Source: Bradyrhizobium vignae (GTDB lineage: Bacteria > Pseudomonadota > Alphaproteobacteria > Rhizobiales > Xanthobacteraceae). Taken from it: a stretch of DNA of 64,000 bases. Shown here one piece after another: positions 51,905 through 60,239 of the stretch (the first letter of the stretch is position 1; the number at the start of each line of letters is the position of its first letter). The translations under genes were made by a program, and so were the position numbers. The notes under the pieces are model-generated. The model was not told where the DNA came from. It made no database searches and worked only from the letters and a program-made list of their open reading frames with translations. The DNA lies in NCBI RefSeq assembly GCF_004114425.1, contig NZ_RDQF01000043.1, positions 1-64,000 of the forward strand, given 5' to 3'.

Positions 51905-53092
51905 TTGCCGGGCGTGTCGTCAGCCATCGAACAAAAACTCGCAGAGATCGCGCAGCTCGAATCGGAGTTCGGTCCGCACGACCTGGGGCTCGCGGACGCC
52001 CTCGAGGATTTCGCGCTGTGGTACGCCGATAACCGCATCTATTCGGGCGCCGAACCCTATTTCCGCCGCAGCCTGGAAATCCGGGAACACATTTTTGGCG
52101 CTGACATCGCTGTTGCCGATGCGCTGGAGCGTTGGGCGAAATGTGCGGAGCGCAGCGACAAGGGCGATGCGCAAACGTTGTTCAGCAGAAGCCTGGCGAT
52201 CCGGGAGAGCCTCGCGGGCCCAATGAGCCTCGATCTCGTGCCCTGTCTCGATGCGCTCGCCGGCTGGTATCAGCGCCAGTTTTTTGGCCGTGACCAGGCC
52301 GTATCCTATTTCCGGCGCAGCCTTGAGATCGTCGAGAGCCATGGTGCCGCCCCGGCCGAGGTGGCGTGCAGGGTGCTGAATATCAGCCGACTCCTCCTTC
52401 CCGGCCGGCCGGCGGAGGCCGAGCCGCTGCTGCGCCGGGCGCTTGCCATCCATGATGAGCAGCATGCGCCTGACGACGCGGAGCTCGTCGCTACGCTCGA
52501 TGCTCTGGTAGGGACGTTGATTGCGACTGGCCGGCATGACGACATCGGACCTCTGATCGCGCGCAGTCTGAATGCAAAAGCGGTGTTGATCGCCGATCAG
52601 CCGGCGAAGCTGTTTGAGGTCTTCGAAGCCGCCATCGAAACGTTCGCAACGTATGGTCGTGTCGAGGACTTCACGTCGACGCTGCGAGGCGGCGCCGTCG
52701 ACAAATGGCCGCATCAGGTCAAGCTGCTGCTTCGTTTCGCCCACCGACTGCTTCAGCACGGCCGCGAGGCGGACATGAACGAAGTCGTCCGGCTTGGCGT
52801 CGGGGCTTTGCAAGAGACCCTTAGTCTTGAAGAGGACGATCGCTTCGACGCGCTATGGGAGCTTTGGCCGGGTTTCTCTGACGACGACTTCAGGCAGATG
52901 AGCGAGGCGTCCGGTCCCGGGATTGATCGGGTGGCCCATGCCCTCGGTAGCATCGCTGCGGGCGATTCCATCACCCCGCCTCGGCGCTGGTCGCCCATCG
53001 TCCCTGGCGATAAAGAGATCATCGAGATCGACGGCAGCGAGCGTTCGCCGGACGACCCTGACGATGAGGACAAGGGAGGTGAATCGCCATGA
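51905..53092 (+). CDS. tetratricopeptide (kinesin-light-chain type) repeat protein 1
   Basis: The 395-residue soluble protein starts at TTG 51905 (GTG 51914 possible). It has about six 40-residue repeats, e.g. AEPYFRRSLEIREHIFGADI, DAQTLFSRSLAIRESLAGP and AEPLLRRALAIHDEQHAPDD. The C-terminus is acidic (SERSPDDPDDEDKGG). Kinesin-light-chain-type TPRs are protein-binding scaffolds. No enzyme, kinase or protease domain is attached. It overlaps the second TPR gene by ATGA, so the two are coupled and could form a complex. Confidence 0.75.
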   Translation: MPGVSSAIEQKLAEIAQLESEFGPHDLGLADALEDFALWYADNRIYSGAEPYFRRSLEIREHIFGADIAVADALERWAKCAERSDKGDAQTLFSRSLAIRESLAGPMSLDLVPCLDALAGWYQRQFFGRDQAVSYFRRSLEIVESHGAAPAEVACRVLNISRLLLPGRPAEAEPLLRRALAIHDEQHAPDDAELVATLDALVGTLIATGRHDDIGPLIARSLNAKAVLIADQPAKLFEVFEAAIETFATYGRVEDFTSTLRGGAVDKWPHQVKLLLRFAHRLLQHGREADMNEVVRLGVGALQETLSLEEDDRFDALWELWPGFSDDDFRQMSEASGPGIDRVAHALGSIAAGDSITPPRRWSPIVPGDKEIIEIDGSERSPDDPDDEDKGGESP

Positions 53093-54183
53093 CGTCCTTC
53101 TATGCACCCAATCACCTCAAGCACATCGCGGGACTTGAAAAGCGCTTCGGACCGGTCAGCGACGAGGTCGCGACCGGCTTGAGGTCGCTCGTCCGGGTGA
53201 TCTGCCAGCATGAAGATCCCGTCGAGGCCATCCCCTTTCTCGAGCGCTGTCTTGCGATCGAGGAAGCCCTGCATGGTTCCGAAGCGACACTTTCCGATCT
53301 CAATACCTGGATCGGTCAGGCGGGAGGCGTGGAGTTCGAAGACCTCGAACCGCTGCAGCTGAGACGGCTGGCCGTCAAGACCGAGGTCTTCGGCGAGACG
53401 AGCAACCAGGTTGCAGCCGAATGCCAAGCCCTCGCCCAACGCTATGGGTCGAACGTACCCTATCGGAAGGCACGGGCATTGCTCGAGCGAAGCATCGCGA
53501 TCAAGGAAAAGCTCCATGGCGCTGATAGCGTCGAAGTTGCGGAGGCGGTCGATCTTCTGGCGGAGACGAGCGCGCGCTTGGAGAAATGGAAGGACGTCGA
53601 GGCCGATCTCCAGCGCAGCCTGGAGCTGAAGGAGAAAATCTTCGGAGCGAGAAGCGAGCAAGTTGCTCGGTCGCTGCTCGCCGCCGCCATCGTCTACGCC
53701 AATGCCAGCAAGCTGCAGCAAAGTGGAACGAGGCACGAACGCATCCGCAAGGCCGTCTCCGCGTTCGATTCTGGCCTGAACCTTCTGGAAGAGCGATTCG
53801 GGCCGGACAGTTTCGAGGTTCAGAATGCGCTCGAAGCCATGATACGCGCCTATGTGGAGTGCCGGGAATTTCGGCGGGCCGAGCCGCTGTTGAAGCGGCT
53901 GCTTGCGATCCGCGAAAAAGCGTATGGCAATGACGCCCCCGCCTTGCTGTGGATTCTCACGGAGCTGGCCAAGGGATATGCCGAGGAGAGCGTCGACGAA
54001 GCCGAGCCCATGCTGGAGCGTAGCTTTGCAATGCTGCGGATGTTGCTCGACGCGAAGAAGCCAATCTTTCGCCCCGGCATCGCGAATCTGCCAGGCAATG
54101 GCGACGGCGTGCTGGAACAGCTTGTCCGGGCGTCGGACAGATTCCGGAGCAATCTGAGGAAACGCTGGGGAGCGGCGGGCTAG
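53089..54183 (+). CDS. tetratricopeptide (kinesin-light-chain type) repeat protein 2
   Basis: The 364-residue protein is built of repeats such as AIPFLERCLAIEEALHGSEA, ARALLERSIAIKEKLHGADS, VEADLQRSLELKEKIFGARS and AEPLLKRLLAIREKAYGNDA. Several units have diverged between residues 75 and 110. It begins inside the stop codon of TPR protein 1 and ends 7 bases before the zinc-ribbon gene. It lacks a signal peptide, so it is cytoplasmic. Its function in this three-gene unit is unknown; scaffolding is the usual role of such repeats. Confidence 0.78.
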   Translation: MTSFYAPNHLKHIAGLEKRFGPVSDEVATGLRSLVRVICQHEDPVEAIPFLERCLAIEEALHGSEATLSDLNTWIGQAGGVEFEDLEPLQLRRLAVKTEVFGETSNQVAAECQALAQRYGSNVPYRKARALLERSIAIKEKLHGADSVEVAEAVDLLAETSARLEKWKDVEADLQRSLELKEKIFGARSEQVARSLLAAAIVYANASKLQQSGTRHERIRKAVSAFDSGLNLLEERFGPDSFEVQNALEAMIRAYVECREFRRAEPLLKRLLAIREKAYGNDAPALLWILTELAKGYAEESVDEAEPMLERSFAMLRMLLDAKKPIFRPGIANLPGNGDGVLEQLVRASDRFRSNLRKRWGAAG

Positions 54184-54190
54184 AGCGCAC

Positions 54191-54922
54191 ATGACGGACT
54201 ATGACAAGATAAAGCGCAAATGCTATTGCTGCGGCATGCTTTCCGAACGCTGGGAGCTCATGAGCTCGAACTCCTTCGGTTCGCGCGATCTCGACCAGCG
54301 CCCGCCGGGAATGTTCCGCTCGACCGTCGACGCGTGGCTGCAGGAGTGCCCCTATTGCGGTTACGTTGCGCCGAGCATCGACAAGGGTGATGCGAAGGCA
54401 CGCAGCTTCGTCGACACGCCGGAGTTCCGGGCCGCCTCGCTCGATCCCCTGGCCGAGCCGGCGTCGCGCCGCTTCCTGGTTCGCTCGGCCCAGGATGCGT
54501 TTTACGGGGACCGGAGATCCGCTTTTCTCAATACGCTCCGTGCGGCCTGGGTGGCCGATGACAGCGGCCGGGCGTCCGACGCGACCGCCTTGCGGCTCAG
54601 AGCCGCCGGTCACCTCGGCGAAGGTCCCCTCACATCGCTCGACACCCGCCTGTTGCTGCTCGATGTCCTGCGGCGGGCGGCGAGCTGGCATGCCGCCGCG
54701 GCGCTGATCGCCGAGCTGATGGCGGAAGAGCTCGAGCATCCTTTCGCCGACATCGTGGCCTATCATCGCCGCAGGATCGAAGTGAGAGACAGCGGCCGGC
54801 ATACGATCGCGGAGGCGCTTGCCCGCGAGTCGGAGCCGGACAGGGGCGAGGCCGACCCGGAATTGGTCAAGGCGATCGCGCGCCATTTGAAGATTGTTCG
54901 AAAGCCTGGAGGAAGCTCGTGA
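54191..54922 (+). CDS. zinc-ribbon protein, long paralogue
   Basis: The 243-residue protein has four cysteines arranged as C11-x2-C14 and C53-x2-C56 (KCYCCGMLSER and WLQECPYCGYVAP), with SRDLDQRPPGM between them. This is a zinc ribbon with a long insert. A helical C-terminal domain follows (ARSFVDTPEFRAA, FLNTLRAAWVADD, LLLLDVLRRAASWHAAAALI). The paralogue at 60240 has all four Cys at identical positions. It is 7 bases after TPR protein 2, so it belongs to the same operon. It is reminiscent of DUF2225 proteins, but I cannot name the family. Confidence 0.7.
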   Translation: MTDYDKIKRKCYCCGMLSERWELMSSNSFGSRDLDQRPPGMFRSTVDAWLQECPYCGYVAPSIDKGDAKARSFVDTPEFRAASLDPLAEPASRRFLVRSAQDAFYGDRRSAFLNTLRAAWVADDSGRASDATALRLRAAGHLGEGPLTSLDTRLLLLDVLRRAASWHAAAALIAELMAEELEHPFADIVAYHRRRIEVRDSGRHTIAEALARESEPDRGEADPELVKAIARHLKIVRKPGGSS

Positions 54923-55040
54923 GAATCCCCGAGACGCTTGCGGTTCTGTGATGACACTTCTTCCTCCCGTCTTTGATCGCACTGACGTCTGTCGGCGTCC
55001 CAAGCCGGGCGGAAACTCCCCACAATCGCTATGAGGCAAT

Positions 55041-55520
55041 ATGAGGAGCAAGACTCTTCATGCTATCGCCGCATGTTTCCCGCTTCTGATAAACCTTCCC
55101 GCCAATGCCGAAGGTACCGACCACGAGCCACTGCTCCGGCTCGTGATGGAGGGTCTCGTAAGTCTGGAATGCCCAAGACTGGATCGGGAAGTCGCCACGT
55201 GGGTGAGCACTGCTTCCAACCGTTCCAGTTTGACAGCGACCTTGCACCTGAGAGCAGGACAACCCTTCCGCATCTCCTTCTCGGCCGATCCAGACGGCGC
55301 GGGAAACCGCGAAATAATCGGTGGCGGTACGTTCGGCCCAGATGGCGAAAGCAAGCCGCTTCCGGGTGAGGAAGATCTATTACCAGCACAGAGGAATGTG
55401 ACGAAGGTGACTTTGGTCGTCATGGAGAAGTTCTGCAAGCAGGGCTCGCCGACGTCCGAAGCTCAGAAGCTCATGACGAACAATAGAAACAAGTTCGGTT
55501 GGGCACCCAAAAAAAGATAG
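55041..55520 (+). CDS. exported protein (159 aa)
   Basis: The protein has a signal peptide (MRSKTLHAIAACFPLLINLP to ANAEG). The mature part contains LVMEGLVSLECPRLDREVAT, a beta-rich section LTATLHLRAGQPFRISFSAD and a basic tail. No named domain is recognised. It lies 118 bases after the zinc-ribbon gene on the same strand and is convergent with the minus-strand exported gene at 55522, one base away. Confidence 0.65.
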   Translation: MRSKTLHAIAACFPLLINLPANAEGTDHEPLLRLVMEGLVSLECPRLDREVATWVSTASNRSSLTATLHLRAGQPFRISFSADPDGAGNREIIGGGTFGPDGESKPLPGEEDLLPAQRNVTKVTLVVMEKFCKQGSPTSEAQKLMTNNRNKFGWAPKKR

Positions 55521-55521
55521 C

Positions 55522-55857
55522 TCAGTGGCCGCACGAACCATCTTGAGCCGCCATGGCCTTGCTGAGCCGCCGCCGCTGCACGTCAATGATCTCCTGATCC
55601 AACACGCATTGGACCTGATAATCCTCGACGAAGCTGAGAAGCATCTGTTCGGCGCGCACGAGCGCTCGCGCGGTCATGCAGCGGCTCGACGCGCCGGCAC
55701 TGTTGAAAGCATCCGTCGCCTGCTCAGCGTGGCCGTCCAGCTTGGCGTAGTCATTCGGACATCCGGCATGGCACGCGCCGGCGCTGAGGAGGCAAATCAG
55801 CATTGAGGCCGTGACCGCTCTGTAACGGCTGGAAGAATGGCGACATGAGCGGTCCAT
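55522..55857 (-). CDS. small exported protein (111 aa)
   Basis: ATG 55857 follows GGGGGAG. After a signal peptide (SSRYRAVTASMLICLLSAGA to CHAG) come GCPNDYAKLDGHAEQATDAF and a helical region RALVRAEQMLLSFVEDYQVQ, with paired cysteines. It looks like a periplasmic helical bundle. It is the last in a minus-strand group of exported or membrane proteins (57891 to 55522). Confidence 0.65.
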   Translation of the reverse strand: MDRSCRHSSSRYRAVTASMLICLLSAGACHAGCPNDYAKLDGHAEQATDAFNSAGASSRCMTARALVRAEQMLLSFVEDYQVQCVLDQEIIDVQRRRLSKAMAAQDGSCGH

Positions 55858-55882
55858 CAGAAGCTCCCCCCGGTTGCGGTGC

Positions 55883-56182
55883 CTACTCCGCAGGAGTCTT
55901 GCGCCGGCGAAAGCCGAGGGCCGCACACACACACACCAATGTGCCGATCAGAGACGCGCCCGAAATGAGATAAGACCTATCGAGCTCTTTGGTCCGGTTG
56001 TCGATCTTGACCAGGGTAAGCTCGGCGATTGTCCTGTTCAAATAGCTGCGCAAGTACTTAATTTCTTCCGTCAGGTTGTGAGCGTGTATGCTGAAGATGA
56101 CCACCTCGACCAAGAGGAGGGCGACGAATATCCAGCCCCATTTGCGCCGGGGTGCGTGTTCGGTCGTTTCAACTGATGTCAT
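55883..56182 (-). CDS. two-helix membrane protein with coiled-coil loop
   Basis: From ATG 56182 the protein has 99 residues. One helix is WGWIFVALLLVEVVIFSIHA. A heptad-like segment follows (LTEEIKYLRSYLNRTIAELTL), then a second helix (YLISGASLIGTLVCVCAALG) and a basic end. The loop between the helices, about 45 residues, is probably periplasmic. I see no named family. Confidence 0.6.
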   Translation of the reverse strand: MTSVETTEHAPRRKWGWIFVALLLVEVVIFSIHAHNLTEEIKYLRSYLNRTIAELTLVKIDNRTKELDRSYLISGASLIGTLVCVCAALGFRRRKTPAE

Positions 56183-56193
56183 TGCCTCCTCGC

Positions 56194-56676
56194 TCACTCG
56201 TACCTGCTCAAGCTGAAGGCGATGCTCAACAAGGCCCAACGCCTTGCTATGTTCATTCCGGCCATCGTGGATATTTTTGGCTGAGGACACCTATCGCCAG
56301 CTGATCGCTTGCAGTATTCCTCCTGGTCCTTCTTTCCTGCCTCCGCGGACTGATCGAGTGTGTGGAGCCACGAATCTGCTTCGGCCTTCGCCATGTTGCA
56401 GGCATTGACGGCAGCAAACAGTAGTTGCCTCAATTCGGCAAACTCCCGAATGTTGTCAGTATGAGCCTTGCACAGCGCTTGATAGAACGCTTTCGCCGAT
56501 GCTGCATCTTTCATCGGCGGCGCGCTATTTACGGCTCTAGTGAATCGTTCGGAAGACTTGTCTTCAAAGCGAAGGAAGGCATTTCGTGCGTCTTTGCATT
56601 CATCTGCCTTGGCCTGAGCGGAGTGGCAGGTGCTCAGAATTGTAGAGACCAAAATGACCAACAGGTACGTTTTCAT
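56194..56676 (-). CDS. exported helical protein (160 aa)
   Basis: The protein begins MKTYLLVILVSTILSTCHSA, a signal peptide with a possible lipobox-like Cys, followed by a helical, Cys-containing domain (ECKDARNAFLRFEDKSSERF, KAFYQALCKAHTDNIREFAE, EEYCKRSAGDRCPQP). The helix-rich, even-Cys plan suggests a periplasmic bundle. It sits between the membrane protein at 55883 and the broken long exported gene at 56766. Confidence 0.65.
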   Translation of the reverse strand: MKTYLLVILVSTILSTCHSAQAKADECKDARNAFLRFEDKSSERFTRAVNSAPPMKDAASAKAFYQALCKAHTDNIREFAELRQLLFAAVNACNMAKAEADSWLHTLDQSAEAGKKDQEEYCKRSAGDRCPQPKISTMAGMNIARRWALLSIAFSLSRYE

Positions 56677-56765
56677 GGTTTATTCCTCATCTGACCAACG
56701 GCAGGCGGTGTCTAATCTTAGCCCGTCGCGACACGAACTGGCCTGAACTGCGAACTAAGTTAATG

Positions 56766-57891
56766 CTATTGCCGCTCCCACCTCTTCAAGCAGAGCTGCT
56801 TTGCGCGGGGGTCCTTGTCGATACTGTATTTGACGCACGAGCCGAACGCTCCAGGCAAGTCGCGCTCGACAGTCAATGAGATATGAGATGGCTTTTTCTC
56901 CCCGTAGTATGAGGTGACGTAGAGCACCACCCGCGCATCGGCTGTGAACGAATGCCGAAATGGCTCGCTCGGCCCCTCGGAAATCTCCTGAAAGCAACCG
57001 CGGCTCATGTTAGCCATCCTATCGGCTCGCTGGTCCAACTCTTTGATCATAATCCCAAGTGCAGTCGTAGTTGGGGGCGGACCTTAGCGCCAAGTTCGGT
57101 TCGTGCTCGTTGCCAATGTTTATCGTACACTTCGCACTCGTGCCCAAGAAATCGAGGGACAGCGCCACCGGCGTGGAGAACGTGTCCACGCCGACCATCT
57201 CGCTGATTGCGATCTTGTCCGCAAATTTCTTGTCTACCCTTTGCCCTGTAATTGCCTTGAAAGCGGAGGGTGCATTGTCAGCTACCGATCGCAACATTTT
57301 GCAAAATTCAGTATTCCGCGCACTCGGGTCAGCTTGCTTCACGACGGGCGTCTGAGGCTCCTCGTTCGCAGCTTTGTCTGTTTTGATCTCACTGAGTCGC
57401 TTGATCATCCCCGCCAGATATTCGAGATCCGCTTTTCCGCACGCCTCGGACTTCCATTTCGTCCTTTCGTTGACGGCTTCGACCTTGTGCTTGGTGATCG
57501 GCTCGCGCTGGCAGCCCGCCTCTTTGTATGCCACCTCCTTGTCGTAGCCGAGACGCCAGTATTTGAGCTCCGCCTCGGCATTGATGCATGCCAGGCCCTG
57601 ATCCCATTTTCTGCGCTCGGCATTGTAGGTTTCGGGCGACAAGCGGCCTGCCATGTACTTCTCTCGCATCTCCTCCAATTCGCGGGGCGGATGTAGATCC
57701 GCAATTGCTGCGCGCTCACGCGCGACCCGGTTCTCGGCCGCCTTTTCTTCTGCGCCTAGCTTGTCGTAGATGGCAGAGCACCGCGGGTCTGCGGCAAAGC
57801 ACATCTGGGAAGCTGCCGAGGCGATCCCGACTAGCCCGAACGATAGAATCGCGTTTCGACCGAAACGGGCTTGTGAGGTAAATTTGATCAA
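56766..57891 (-). pseudogene. long exported protein, frameshifted paralogue of 61581
   Basis: From 57891 the frame has a signal peptide ending QMCFAAD, then NRVARERAAIADL, CINAEAELKYWRLGYDKEVA, YKEAGCQREPI and ADLEYLAGMIKRLSEIKTDK. It stops early at 57019 after NYDCTWDYD. The missing C-terminus (KELDQRADRMANMSRGCFQE to LCLKRWERQ) is encoded in another frame of 57050-56766, so one indel near 57046 breaks it. Joined, it has about the 374-residue length of the intact paralogue at 61581, with the same Cys pattern. The function of the family is unknown. Confidence 0.7.
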
Positions 57892-58041
57892 GAGAGTTCT
57901 CCTTAAGACTATCTGCTCGGCCGCCGCCGACTCGGCGCCGACCTACGTGGTGCGATCCAGCGATCACACAAGACCCTGGACAACTACGGTCTCTTTATCC
58001 GTCTGCAGGCGACAAAAGGATTCGAGAATTCGCAGCCTATG

Positions 58042-58581
58042 TCACGGGCCCCGGCCGCATTTTTCGATCGGCCGGCGCCAGCCGGGAACGTCCACCCGCG
58101 GGATCTCATAGCGCTGGTGTCCGCTCGCGATCGTCAGCGGGTCTGCCTTGGCGATCAGGTCGAGCAGGCGCGAACTCACCTTGTCCCAACGCTTGCCATA
58201 GAGCTCAGGATCTTGCCTTGCAAAACCGAGGTCCCACTGGACGAAGGTGGTTTGATCGTCCGCGGTGGGCTCTTCGAACTCGCCGCGCAATGTCATGCGC
58301 GCGCTGGCATTGCTGATCTCGATGGATGCGCTGCCGGAGGTCTTCGGCGTTCCCGGATATTTCGCGTGCAAGGCAAAGGCGTGACCGCAGCTGAGCAGGA
58401 AGATGATCTTGCCATCTTGCGAATAGGTTAGGGAAGGATCGTCTCGCGCGTCGAATTCGAACTTCCATGATCCGGCGAGGCCTAACTCGGGGTAGGCCAA
58501 CAGCAGCGAGGCCGTCATCAGGAAGATCAAGAGCGGTCTGCGAGATCGCGACATGGCCGGGACATCAGCAAGTTTTGACAT
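58042..58581 (-). CDS. exported protein (about 179 aa)
   Basis: ATG 58581 is chosen; ATG 58554 gives a cleaner signal peptide (MSRSRRPLLIFLMTASLLLA to LGLAG). The mature part reads SWKFEFDARDDPSLTYSQDG, KIIFLLSCGHAFALHAKYPG and a beta-rich region with FVQWDLGFARQDPELYGKRW. No named family is recognised. Copy 2 of the palindromic motif lies 30 bases upstream of 58581, oriented toward this gene. The LuxR-type regulator gene is immediately upstream on the same strand. Confidence 0.65.
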   Translation of the reverse strand: MSKLADVPAMSRSRRPLLIFLMTASLLLAYPELGLAGSWKFEFDARDDPSLTYSQDGKIIFLLSCGHAFALHAKYPGTPKTSGSASIEISNASARMTLRGEFEEPTADDQTTFVQWDLGFARQDPELYGKRWDKVSSRLLDLIAKADPLTIASGHQRYEIPRVDVPGWRRPIEKCGRGP

Positions 58582-58611
58582 GGAGAATCTGCGTTGCCGG
58601 CGAGCCCGCGG

Positions 58612-58630
58612 GCATGACCCAAATGGGTCA
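58612..58630 (-). promoter_or_regulatory. oriented palindromic motif, copy 2 (TGACCCATTTGGGTCATGC on minus strand)
   Basis: Same 6-4-6 inverted repeat and trailing TGC as copies 1 and 3, read on the minus strand toward the exported protein gene that starts at 58581. It lies between that start and the end of the LuxR-type regulator gene. Confidence 0.65.
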
Positions 58631-58679
58631 GCCGAGGCACGATTTGTTCGCATGCACCGGGTTCGAGCCTTTGCAGGAG

Positions 58680-59837
58680 TCATATCAGCTGTGAAACGAG
58701 GCTGATCAGCTCCGATTGCCGGTGGATGCCGGTCTTGGAGAAAACCGATCTCAGGTGATTGCGAACGGTCTCGCGTGAAATGCGCAGCCGCTCGGCGACG
58801 CCGTCAATTGACATCCCGCTTGCGAGCAGCGCGGCCAATCGGGATTCGGCCGGTGTCAGATCGAATGCTTCGGCGATGAGGCCGGGGTCCGGGCCCGGGC
58901 GCGGCAGCAAGTTAGAGAGCGTCAGCATCGCGCGTGCCCCCAGAAATACGTTGCGAGCCGCGCCATCGATGGGCAACACGCGGATGACGACGGGAGGCTT
59001 TGCCGTTCGCCGAACCGGAATGGGTGCAGCAGGTAACGCGTTGCTGTCGGGTGTCGACCGGATCAGGTCGACCAGCTGATCAAGTTTCGCGAGCGCGCTC
59101 TTGTCGCGCACCATCAGCCGCCGGTTGCTGATCCGGATGTCGTCGTCGAATCCGGCATCGGCCGCCGCGTTCGTGCTCAGCACCATTCCCCGGCGGTTGA
59201 GAACGAGTGCAGGCTGCTGAACCTGGTTCAGCACGTTGGTCATGGACGTGAGCGCCACGCGGCCCACTGCAGTGGCAAGGGTAGCCGTTTCCGTCAGTCG
59301 CGGTGCAAGCCGCGCCAGCAAGCGTTTGTCACGCGCCTCGAAAGAACCCTCGCGACCCGTTCGCTGCAGGGTCAGCGCCCAGGCGGCGGACTCGGCCCAA
59401 AAGCCGACACCCGCGAACCATTGAAACCCGAACGGATACAGTACCTCATTATACATGGGATCGGAACGGATCTGCTCCGGCGTCAGCACGTCGTGGTCGG
59501 TGACGATCTCGCCGGACATCATTTGCGGAAATCCAGCGGCTCTCGGATCTCTTAGGTGCCAATCATGCTTGAAGTACAGCTGAAGGGCCTCATCGATCGA
59601 TTGCGTCCGTGGGACGTCTGGCGTTCGAACGTCGCTCTGGAGAAGGATGGCCGCTGATGCGCCGACCGCTCTGCAGATGTCGTCCATGATGGCGGGCCAA
59701 GCGGCGGGATCGATGGCGGCTTCCCCTAGTCGATCGATGACTTTCGACAACCGATCGTTATCAACTCCATTTGTCCCCAAGAGCGGTCCCCCTTCCGCGT
59801 AAACCTGCAATTGCCGTTTTATGACGGCAGTTGGCAC
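58680..59837 (-). CDS. LuxR-type helix-turn-helix transcriptional regulator
   Basis: The 385-residue protein (GTG 59837; a later TTG is possible) has a long N-terminal sensor-like region (RLGEAAIDPAAWPAIMDDIC, PYGFQWFAGVGFWAESAAWA-like PFGFQWFAG). It ends in a LuxR/FixJ-type HTH: FDLTPAESRLAALLASGMSI, DGVAERLRISRETVRNHLRS and VFSKTGIHRQSELI. There is no receiver domain or AHL-binding signature that I can see. It lies between palindrome copies 2 and 3, and the exported genes around it carry the motif, so it is the leading candidate to bind TGACCC-N4-GGGTCA. Confidence 0.8.
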   Translation of the reverse strand: MPTAVIKRQLQVYAEGGPLLGTNGVDNDRLSKVIDRLGEAAIDPAAWPAIMDDICRAVGASAAILLQSDVRTPDVPRTQSIDEALQLYFKHDWHLRDPRAAGFPQMMSGEIVTDHDVLTPEQIRSDPMYNEVLYPFGFQWFAGVGFWAESAAWALTLQRTGREGSFEARDKRLLARLAPRLTETATLATAVGRVALTSMTNVLNQVQQPALVLNRRGMVLSTNAAADAGFDDDIRISNRRLMVRDKSALAKLDQLVDLIRSTPDSNALPAAPIPVRRTAKPPVVIRVLPIDGAARNVFLGARAMLTLSNLLPRPGPDPGLIAEAFDLTPAESRLAALLASGMSIDGVAERLRISRETVRNHLRSVFSKTGIHRQSELISLVSQLI

Positions 59838-60071
59838 AGGCAGGCCAAAATGGCCTGTGTGCCAGCCGACTCACACCCTCCTCCAAAGGTATGAACGCCA
59901 GCTTGGAAATTCTCGCGAGAGCAGGGCGATGTGCAAGGCTGGTCCGGGATTCTACGGAGCACCTGGAATGGCGAACGCAAAGCCTGCGGTATTATAGAAC
60001 CGCGCCATCGGGGGCAGCAGTCGGCACGCCGAAACCGCAGGCATGACGTTCCGGAGCACGGTCCAGCTGAC

Positions 60072-60090
60072 TGACCCGTTTGGGTCATGC
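60072..60090 (+). promoter_or_regulatory. oriented palindromic motif, copy 3 (TGACCCGTTTGGGTCATGC)
   Basis: Identical to copy 1 over all 19 bases. It lies 149 bases ahead of the zinc-ribbon gene at 60240, reading toward it, and about 235 bases upstream of the divergent LuxR-type regulator start, so it could serve both. Confidence 0.65.
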
Positions 60091-60239
60091 AGCCGCATCG
60101 GCCGCAAGCTAGTTCGGTAGCGGTCGCTAGTCCGAATTTTGTCGTTTGATGGCATGTCGCTCGAATTTCCTCCTGTCGTGATCTGGCTGCGCCTGCGCCG
60201 AGGCCGCCGGGCTGTGCTCATCCTGCGCTCGGTCGCTCC

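Noticed and set aside
52753..54192. Minus-strand open frame of about 480 codons
   Set aside because: It lies opposite the two TPR genes, whose repeats are unmistakable; the antisense product has no motif.
55524..55806. Plus-strand frame near 55525
   Set aside because: Antisense to the small exported protein with a clear signal peptide and ribosome site at 55857.
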